From assembly GCA_018333515.1 (NCBI GenBank), contig JAGXSZ010000030.1:64501-128500 (forward strand): a stretch of 64,000 nt of DNA, written 5' to 3'. A model generated the notes under the pieces. That model worked only from the letters and a program-made list of their open reading frames with translations, did not search any database and was not told the DNA's origin. This DNA is from Actinomycetota bacterium (lineage in GTDB: Bacteria > Actinomycetota > Aquicultoria > Aquicultorales > Aquicultoraceae). Below, piece after piece: positions 57,978 to 64,000 of this stretch (position 1 is its first letter; the number at the start of each line of letters is the position of its first letter). The translations under genes and the position numbers were made by a program.

Positions 57978-58874
57978 ATGAAAGAAGCGCGCTTCTACGA
58001 AAAACGCGACGACGATGTGGTCGGATGCAGGCTCTGTCCGCAGCTATGTCTAATCGAGCCCGACGATACCGGCTTTTGTTTCATACGCAAGAACATAGGC
58101 GGGGTACTCTATGCCATGGGGTACGGCCGCGTCAGCTCGACCCATCTCGACCCCATCGAAAAGAAGCCCCTTTACCACTTTCATCCGGGCTCTACCATCT
58201 TTTCAATCGGCGGCATCGGCTGCAACTTGCGCTGCCCATGGTGCCAGAATTGGAGTATCGCTCAACCGCGCGACAGCGCCCCGGGCCTTGCGGTCGAGGA
58301 CGCGCTGGAGCGACTGACTGAAGAGATGACCCCCGAGCGGGTAGTCGAGATAGCAAAGCAATACGCCCCCGGCGGATGCATTGGGGTGGCCTATACCTAT
58401 AACGAGCCTTTTATCTGGTACGAATATGTCAAAGATATCGCGGCTCTGGTCAAAGAGGCCGGCCTCTACAACGTTCTGGTGACCAACGGCTATGTGCTGG
58501 AAGAGCCCCTGCGGGAGCTGCTCCCCCTCGTCGACGCCATGAATATCGACATAAAAGGCTTCAACGAAGATTTCTACCGTCTGCTGGGAGGCCATTTCAG
58601 GCCCCCGTTGAAAACCGCCGAGACCGTGAAGAGAGCCGGGTGCCGCATCGAAATCACCAACCTGCTCATCCCCGGACTTAACGACGCGAAAGAGGATATC
58701 GAAAAGCTGGTGGATTGGGTTGCGAATAAGCTCGGCAAAGACACCCCGCTTCATTTTAGCCGGTATTTCCCCTCGTATAAGATGACGGCCGGCCCTACCC
58801 CAATCGAGACATTGCGCACGGCAGAGGCAATCGCCAAGCGGAAGCTCGACTTCGTCCACCTCGGCAACGTCTAA
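57978..58874 (+). CDS. amrS: AmrS-like radical SAM enzyme (AmmeMemoRadiSam family)
   Basis: A 298-residue radical SAM enzyme. The SAM cluster motif CNLRCPWC is at Cys82, Cys86 and Cys89, preceded by an N-terminal CRLCPQLC (17-24) and Cys34 that suggest another metal site, as in AmrS and PflA-like activases. The later VTNGYVLEEPLRELL and MNIDIKGF stretches match the AmmeMemoRadiSam family. The two usual partners (AMMECR1 and Memo) are not adjacent. The substrate is unknown. Confidence 0.9.
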   Translation: MKEARFYEKRDDDVVGCRLCPQLCLIEPDDTGFCFIRKNIGGVLYAMGYGRVSSTHLDPIEKKPLYHFHPGSTIFSIGGIGCNLRCPWCQNWSIAQPRDSAPGLAVEDALERLTEEMTPERVVEIAKQYAPGGCIGVAYTYNEPFIWYEYVKDIAALVKEAGLYNVLVTNGYVLEEPLRELLPLVDAMNIDIKGFNEDFYRLLGGHFRPPLKTAETVKRAGCRIEITNLLIPGLNDAKEDIEKLVDWVANKLGKDTPLHFSRYFPSYKMTAGPTPIETLRTAEAIAKRKLDFVHLGNV

Positions 58875-58983
58875 CGCTCAACGCCTTACTTTTGACCGGC
58901 GCGATTTATTCCGGCAGCTGAGTTTGGTATAATTAACCAGTATAGGCAGGTAATAAGGCCCGGCGATTTGAATCGCGGTAATT

Positions 58984-59694
58984 ATGCAGAAATACAAAAT
59001 AGACCTTCATAATCACAGCCCCATAATAACGAGCGACTATCGGGGTCACGCCGACACAAGCGCCGCCGATATCGTACGGGCGGCTCAGCTTGCGGGCCTC
59101 GATGTGCTCGGCATAAGCGACCACTTTGCGGTGGAGTTTTTCAGAGCTGCCTATGACGCCGCCGAAGAGTTGTCTACGGGGGGCGCGCAAAAGCTGATGG
59201 TCGTCGCCGGCAGTGAACTTAAAATCACCTGGAGCAGCGAAGAGGTTCATCTGATAACGCTTTTGCCACCCGATACGGCTGAAGCCGGGTTCGAGGAGTT
59301 GATGGGCTTCTTAGACTTTCCGAAGGCCGAGCGCATCATTGAGCTGTTGCCGAGAGTTCTTATCGAATTTGACCCTGCGCGCGTCGCGGAAAAGGTCGCT
59401 TTGCTGGGAGGGATGACCTTTATCGCCCACATCGACCGTTTTTTCGGGGATTATTCCCTGATGAACCGCCCCATCGTCGAGTACCTCGTCCAAGACGCCC
59501 CGTTGTCGGCGATCGAGGTTGTTGACAAGAAGAGCCGCGAGATTTTGCGTGCGCGCACCAACGGCGTTCGCTATATCCAGTCATCGGATTCTCACAGCGT
59601 CAACGAGATAGGGAGGCGTTACTCGGAGCTTGCCATGGAGGACTTAAGCTTTGAGAGTCTAAAACAAGCTCTCCTGATGAAGGATTCTTCGTAG
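58984..59694 (+). CDS. PHP-domain metal-dependent phosphoesterase
   Basis: A 236-residue PHP-fold protein. DLHNHSPI near the N-terminus, GISDHFAVEFF, a central FIAHIDRFFGDY and the late SSDSHSVNEIGRRYSEL supply the histidines and aspartates of the metal site. Relatives hydrolyse phosphoesters such as histidinol phosphate or nucleotides; the substrate here is not evident. It ends two bases before the convergent aPGM-like gene. Confidence 0.85.
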   Translation: MQKYKIDLHNHSPIITSDYRGHADTSAADIVRAAQLAGLDVLGISDHFAVEFFRAAYDAAEELSTGGAQKLMVVAGSELKITWSSEEVHLITLLPPDTAEAGFEELMGFLDFPKAERIIELLPRVLIEFDPARVAEKVALLGGMTFIAHIDRFFGDYSLMNRPIVEYLVQDAPLSAIEVVDKKSREILRARTNGVRYIQSSDSHSVNEIGRRYSELAMEDLSFESLKQALLMKDSS

Positions 59695-59695
59695 C

Positions 59696-61012
59696 TCAAC
59701 TCTCTTCTTCCACCTCAAACGCATTAAGCTCTTTTGGCCAGTAGATACCGTTGAACGGCTGCAGCTTCGCGCTCATGTATTTAATGCGGTCAAGCTGGTT
59801 GAGGACGATCGGCATCATCTCTTTCCCTTCGATTCTGCCGAGACTTCCGTAAACGCATGACTTTTCGTTAAAAACCCTCACGTCGTCCGCGTAGGTATAC
59901 CTGCCGAGCATAAGGAGCGGAACCGGCTCGCCGGAGTGGAGCAGCCGCGTGCCGCTCGGGGTGCCGTGGTCGCCGGTGATTATGATAAGATTATCGTCGC
60001 TGATGAGAGAGTTCTCGAAGAGATAGCCGAGCCCCTCGTCGAGACTGCTTATGACATCGCGTTTGAGTGCGGGGTCTTTCTTGTGGGCCGCCTCATCGGG
60101 GCCTTTGGTATGGACATGGATGAACTCATAACCGTCATCGAGAGCTTTTTCGGCTAACTTGAGCCGGTTTACCAGGTCATCGCACCAGTCGGGGAGGTAT
60201 TTAGTCCCAATCCAGTCCATCCCTATCTCGGCCGCGAGCCCTTTATACATAAGCCCGGTCGAGACGCTCGCCCCTTTTAAACCGTTTTGTTCTTCGAACG
60301 GGCGCAAGAAGCGTTTTCTTCCGCACCACTTTATCAGGAGGAAGTTTACCGGCGGCAAGCCGTTCGCCGCGCGCTCTTTGTTGATGCGGTGCTCCGAGAG
60401 ACGCCGGTAGGCCATGTTTAAATACGAGTTGAGGCAAGCAGCGGTCTTCGCCGCGCTCGAAGGTTCGCGCGCGTCTTCGAGCGGCTCTACCTTGATGACC
60501 GGCAAATCTTCGATATACGGGTCGGCGTCGGTGACATCCTCGCTCGCCCCGCCGCGCAAGAAAAGAATGCCCTCCTGGCGCGTGTTGAAGATGAATTCAC
60601 ACGAAACACCGTCTTTCTCAAAGTGCGCTATCTCTTTGGACAGCTCGGCGCAGGCGTCATCATCGGCGCCCATAAAGCGCCGCATTACCCGCAGGCCGCC
60701 CTCTCGTTGTTCAACCGATGAAAAGAGACCGCGGTAGACTACCTCGTCACCGGTTAAAACATGTCCCTCGGCGGTTGCCTCGAAGACGGCGCGCCCGGGG
60801 TAATCTTCCTGCGGGTAACCGAAGATAACGAAGTGCGCGATCTCGCTCGCGGGTGCGTGGCCCCGTCCGAGCGATTGTAGAAGCCCCGTCTGCCCCATAG
60901 CGGCCAGCTTGTCGAGGTTGGGCGTATGCGCGGCTTCCAATGGTGTTCTTCCATCGAGCTGGGGCCAAGGCCGGTCGGCCAGCCCATCGAGGATAATCAG
61001 AATCGCTTTCAT
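59696..61012 (-). CDS. aPGM-like alkaline-phosphatase-superfamily enzyme
   Basis: A 438-residue protein close to archaeal-type 2,3-bisphosphoglycerate-independent phosphoglycerate mutase. Metal-site residues are visible: Asp9 in LILDGLAD, the likely phosphorylated Ser56 in GHAPASEIAHF, KGPDEAAH and TGDHGTPS. The motif usually reads SDxAHL, so SEIAHF departs from typical phosphoglycerate mutase and the enzyme may use another phosphoester. Its ATG overlaps the stop of the upstream PP-loop-like gene (ATGA), so the two are coupled. Confidence 0.8.
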   Translation of the reverse strand: MKAILIILDGLADRPWPQLDGRTPLEAAHTPNLDKLAAMGQTGLLQSLGRGHAPASEIAHFVIFGYPQEDYPGRAVFEATAEGHVLTGDEVVYRGLFSSVEQREGGLRVMRRFMGADDDACAELSKEIAHFEKDGVSCEFIFNTRQEGILFLRGGASEDVTDADPYIEDLPVIKVEPLEDAREPSSAAKTAACLNSYLNMAYRRLSEHRINKERAANGLPPVNFLLIKWCGRKRFLRPFEEQNGLKGASVSTGLMYKGLAAEIGMDWIGTKYLPDWCDDLVNRLKLAEKALDDGYEFIHVHTKGPDEAAHKKDPALKRDVISSLDEGLGYLFENSLISDDNLIIITGDHGTPSGTRLLHSGEPVPLLMLGRYTYADDVRVFNEKSCVYGSLGRIEGKEMMPIVLNQLDRIKYMSAKLQPFNGIYWPKELNAFEVEEES

Positions 61013-61845
61013 GCTCGTGAACCGGCGACAATTTTCAAAATATCCTTAACTATCCGAGAGTAATCGACAGTGGCGTTCGTACGCCACGTATCGATTACGG
61101 CTTTGCCGGACGGTATCAAGAATTCGTCGAGATATCGTCGGTGGGCTCCTTCGTCATAAGCGACATCCGTATCGAGGCCGGCATAATTGCCGCTTAAGAC
61201 GCATTCGAGCTGACGCTGGCCTTGCTCCCAGCCGGGGCCGACCAGGCGCCTTATCTCAGCGTTGTCTTCCATATGGCGGACAGGGAGGAGCAGCTCGATG
61301 CCGGCATAGGCGAGCACCTCGACCGAGGCGTCGATACCGAGCGGCGTTTGACTAAGCTTAATGACTCCCTGGTGCGTCTCGCGCTCTCCTGAAATAATAG
61401 GCGCGTTGTCTAGCGCTTTGGCCAGGGGCACGCGACACAGGTGCATATAGAGGTGGCATGCCAAGCATGGTGAGTAGACGCCGAATTCTTGGGCTATGAC
61501 TGTCGCATACTTGCCGCTGAGCGCCGCCCAAAGTTCGGGATTGCCTAAAAAGACCGGCTCGAACACGGCGCATCGTTGCCCAAGCGCTTTCTTTAGGAAT
61601 TCGATGTTTCGCAAGGGTGTGCCCCAATCGCCATACTCCGTGCCGGTGTAGACGACGGTAGGCAATACCGCATCTATGTCGTGTGCCTCGCACGCCTTGA
61701 TAATAGCGGCGACACTGTCTCTGCCCGCTATCTCGCCGACGGCTAGACCTTCGCTATCTCTCATAACAGCAAATCGCTCAGACGAGATGATATATTCGGG
61801 GCGCTCTATATTGCCGCTCTTCGCGGCGAGGTATTCAAAATTAAT
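61009..61845 (-). CDS. PP-loop-ATPase-like protein, unknown substrate, probable ATT start
   Basis: About 278 residues. AGRDSVAAI at 40-48 resembles the SGGxDS ATP-pyrophosphate loop of nucleotide alpha-hydrolase-type ATPases with the glycines changed. A CLACH cysteine pair (127-130) and a GERETHQG motif (153-160) recall zinc- and ATP-handling residues of QueC-like or sulfur-transfer PP-loop enzymes. No ATG, GTG or TTG near the conserved start has a ribosome site, but AGGAGGGG stands seven bases before an ATT at 61845. The longer frame reaches 61914. It is coupled by ATGA to the aPGM-like gene. Confidence 0.6.
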   Translation of the reverse strand: MNFEYLAAKSGNIERPEYIISSERFAVMRDSEGLAVGEIAGRDSVAAIIKACEAHDIDAVLPTVVYTGTEYGDWGTPLRNIEFLKKALGQRCAVFEPVFLGNPELWAALSGKYATVIAQEFGVYSPCLACHLYMHLCRVPLAKALDNAPIISGERETHQGVIKLSQTPLGIDASVEVLAYAGIELLLPVRHMEDNAEIRRLVGPGWEQGQRQLECVLSGNYAGLDTDVAYDEGAHRRYLDEFLIPSGKAVIDTWRTNATVDYSRIVKDILKIVAGSRA

Positions 61846-62085
61846 GGTTGCCCCTCCTAAAATCGCCCAGGAAAGTTGTGCTATCATCGACATATCTATT
61901 GTATCCGCAAACAACCACGTTAATCAAATAGTCAATAGGAAATAATGTAAGCGCTAGCGGCGGCTAAGAAGCGTTACCCTTATCGTTTAGAAATATTCGG
62001 TACGAAACTCTATAACTTAGCGGCGAGGGGCGGCACGTGCCCAAGGGGTAGTCATTCTCGAGATTCTAAATTTTAAGGAGTCTGA

Positions 62086-64000
62086 ATGTCTGATAGTAAA
62101 ACAGTGTTGACGACATGCACGAGGGATTGCCCTGATACTTGCGGGGTGAGCGCTCGCGTAGTCGGTGGAAGGCTCGTAGCCCTAAACGGCGTTCGAGGAC
62201 ATGAGATAACGCGCGGTTTCTTGTGTCGCAAGGCGGTCGACTATATGCGCCGCGTTTACAGCGGCGAGCGTCTTTTGAAACCCGTTCGCAAAGTCGACGG
62301 CCAATGGCGGGAGATGAGCTGGGATGAGGCGTTCACCCTGGTGGCCGCCGTGATTAAGAATACGATTGACAAGTACGGATGTCTAGCTATCCTTCACTAT
62401 CAGAGCGCGGGCTCGACAGGCGCTCTGAAAATGCTCAACAAACGGTTTTTCAACCTCCTCGGTGGGGTGACCGAAGCCGCGGGGAGCTTATGTGGAGGCG
62501 CGGCAATCGCCGGTCAGACATTAGATTTTGGTAAGCGGGAGAGTCATGACCCTAACGACCTTCTAAATTCAAGGTTGATCTTATTGTGGGGGAGGAACCC
62601 CGCTGATACCAATCCTCATCTTATTCCGATTCTAAAGTCGGCAAAGTCGCAGGGGGCAAAGGTCATCCTAATCGACCCCTTAGTAACCGACACGAAGCGC
62701 TTTTGCGATATGCAAGTGCGCCCGCGCCCCGGTATGGATGGTTATCTGGCGCTTGCGATTGCGAAAGCTATCATTCAATCCGGCAATGCCGACGAGGGTT
62801 TTCTGCAAGAGCACACCGACAACACCGAGGCGTTTCTGGAGATGCTCAAGAGCCGGGATATGGCCGAGTTATCCGCGATGTCGGGGGTGCCGGTCGATGA
62901 AATCGAGCAGCTGGCGCGGTTGTATGCCGGTCATAAGCCGGCGGCAATTGTTTGCGGCTGGGGATTACAGCGTTATCAGTGGGGCGCCGAGACTTTTCGT
63001 TTGATCGATGCGCTCGGAGCGGTCACCGGCAACTTAGGCGTCGCCGGCGGCGGGGTAAGCCATGGCCGTGATAACGACGGTCTCTTCAACCAAGCGGTAA
63101 AAGGCAAGAGGTTCGCCCGGCACTCGCGAACCATCCCCAAGCCGCTTTTGGCCGCGGCGCTGCGCGAGGCGCAGGACCCGCCGATAAAGATGGCGTTTAT
63201 CAACGGGGCAAACCCGCTCAACCAGTCGCCGGACGCGCCGGCGGTTGCCGGGGCGTTCAAGGATTTGGACTATGTCGTCGTGGTGGAGCAGTTTATGACC
63301 GACACGGCGGAAGCCGCCGACATCGTGTTGCCCGCGACGACCTTTCTCGAAGAGACCGACGTGGTCGCGAGCTTCTGGCACGGCTTTATCGGGTCGGTCA
63401 ACCCGGCTATCGCGCCGGTCGGTGAGGCGAAGTCGGATTTTGAGATATTTCAGGAACTGGCGAATCGTTTGGGTGTCGGGCGCGAGATGGCGGGGAGCGC
63501 CGACGAGTGGCTGGAGCGGATTCTCGAGCCGCTCAAAAGGGAAGGCATCACGCCGGCGTCGCTCCGCGAAGGCCCCCAAAGAATTCCGAACCTGCCGGCG
63601 GTACCTTATGAGGGGGGCGTCTTCCCGACGGAATCGGGGCGTCTTAACCTTATTACGAGTTTCTCGCGACCGCGACTGGGCTCCGACGAGTACCCGCTTA
63701 TCCTGTTGACGCCCCATTCGCGGCGCTGGGTGCACTCACAGGTGTTGCCCCAAGACCATGACGCGCCGCTGGAAGCGAAGGTCAACCCTGAGACCGCCGG
63801 CGCAAACGGCGTCGAAGACGGGGGAGCGGCGACAGTCGTATCCGAAGCGGGAAGCCTCGCGGTAGTCGTGCGGCACGACGAGGGCGTACCTGTCGGGGTC
63901 GTCAGTATCGAGCAAGGCCGCTGGATGAAATACCACCAATCCGTAAACCGGCTTACCTCACCGATCATGAGTTTCGAGGGCGAGAATGCCTGCTACTACC
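62086..64000 (+). CDS. molybdopterin oxidoreductase, DMSO-reductase family (3' end outside window)
   Basis: An incomplete frame of 638 codons, still open at the window end. The N-terminus binds a [4Fe-4S] cluster: Cys11, Cys15 and Cys19 in TCTRDCPDTCGV with Cys46 in GFLCRKAVDY. The Mo/W ligand is probably the cysteine in AAGSLCGGAAIAG (about residue 143). There is no twin-arginine signal, so the enzyme is likely cytoplasmic. Later stretches (NPADTNPHLIPILKSAKSQG, NGANPLNQSP, VVVEQFMTDTAEAAD) are standard for the family. The substrate is not determined. AAGGAG precedes the ATG. Confidence 0.93.
   Translation, partial: MSDSKTVLTTCTRDCPDTCGVSARVVGGRLVALNGVRGHEITRGFLCRKAVDYMRRVYSGERLLKPVRKVDGQWREMSWDEAFTLVAAVIKNTIDKYGCLAILHYQSAGSTGALKMLNKRFFNLLGGVTEAAGSLCGGAAIAGQTLDFGKRESHDPNDLLNSRLILLWGRNPADTNPHLIPILKSAKSQGAKVILIDPLVTDTKRFCDMQVRPRPGMDGYLALAIAKAIIQSGNADEGFLQEHTDNTEAFLEMLKSRDMAELSAMSGVPVDEIEQLARLYAGHKPAAIVCGWGLQRYQWGAETFRLIDALGAVTGNLGVAGGGVSHGRDNDGLFNQAVKGKRFARHSRTIPKPLLAAALREAQDPPIKMAFINGANPLNQSPDAPAVAGAFKDLDYVVVVEQFMTDTAEAADIVLPATTFLEETDVVASFWHGFIGSVNPAIAPVGEAKSDFEIFQELANRLGVGREMAGSADEWLERILEPLKREGITPASLREGPQRIPNLPAVPYEGGVFPTESGRLNLITSFSRPRLGSDEYPLILLTPHSRRWVHSQVLPQDHDAPLEAKVNPETAGANGVEDGGAATVVSEAGSLAVVVRHDEGVPVGVVSIEQGRWMKYHQSVNRLTSPIMSFEGENACYY

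Overview
The window is an ordinary bacterial chromosome segment, moderately GC-rich and densely packed on both strands, with frequent TTG/GTG starts behind good Shine-Dalgarno sites. The gene set suggests an anaerobic, Gram-positive-type bacterium, most likely a deep-branching anaerobic member of the Actinomycetota or a neighbouring lineage. Pointers are a GuaB3-type IMP dehydrogenase relative, a K+-independent proton pyrophosphatase, cytochrome c nitrite reductase (NrfHA), a two-gene Suf-like Fe-S system, type-4 uracil-DNA glycosylase, an AmrS-like radical SAM enzyme, and a direct-sulfide homocysteine pathway otherwise known from methanogens and other anaerobes. No rRNA, tRNA, CRISPR array or intact transposon was recognised. 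The taxonomic assignment is inference.

Layout. 1-5.3 kb: DUF255 thioredoxin-like protein, an SDR-type epimerase, a small membrane protein and a cysteine-rich 4Fe-4S protein whose 3' end looks frameshifted. 5.3-12.4 kb: hemW, rplM-rpsI, a PLP racemase, glmM, and glmS preceded by a glmS self-cleaving ribozyme. 12.4-14.6 kb: an insertion-like segment directly at the glmS 3' end, containing fragments of a histidine kinase and response regulator followed by intact nrfHA, bounded by a 16-bp direct repeat of the glmS terminus. 14.6-21.9 kb: CapA-like protein, MFS efflux protein, hppA, and a CoA-disulfide-reductase/rhodanese fusion. 22-31.2 kb: acpS-nnr-CBS-alr and further small genes, then udg-tsaE-tsaB-rimI-tsaD (t6A tRNA modification). 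31.2-35.8 kb: lnt, two small minus-strand genes, a structured-RNA candidate, and groESL under a perfect CIRCE operator. 35.8-38.1 kb: an FAD oxidoreductase next to gene remnants (GtrA tail and an unknown fragment). 38.1-42.2 kb: guaB3, guaA, chorismate mutase and DAHP synthase. 42.3-44.3 kb: a DUF4160/DUF2442 pair, a 5'-truncated SPFH gene and a small Arc-type protein. 44.3-50.6 kb: pcrA, DUF166, a small unknown gene, smsCB (sufCB) and osmC. 50.6-53.8 kb: a T-box leader controlling a homocysteine-forming enzyme, its NIL/ferredoxin partner and a MetE-core-like methyltransferase. 54-64 kb: unknown proteins, a surface-anchored protein, a GerW-like protein, AmrS, a PHP phosphoesterase, an aPGM-like/PP-loop-like gene pair and the start of a molybdopterin oxidoreductase.

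How it fits together. Cell-wall precursor supply is prominent (glmM, ribozyme-controlled glmS, alr). Sulfur metabolism is the most distinctive theme: SmsCB, the CoADR-rhodanese fusion, OsmC and the T-box-controlled methionine module. In that module sulfide would be incorporated directly into homocysteine and then methylated by a short, zinc-type, probably folate-independent methionine synthase. Energy metabolism is represented by NrfHA, a proton-pumping pyrophosphatase and an incomplete molybdoenzyme. The most novel-looking items are the T-box methionine module, the translationally coupled PP-loop-like/aPGM-like pair at 59.7-61.8 kb, and the nrfHA segment inserted at the glmS terminus.
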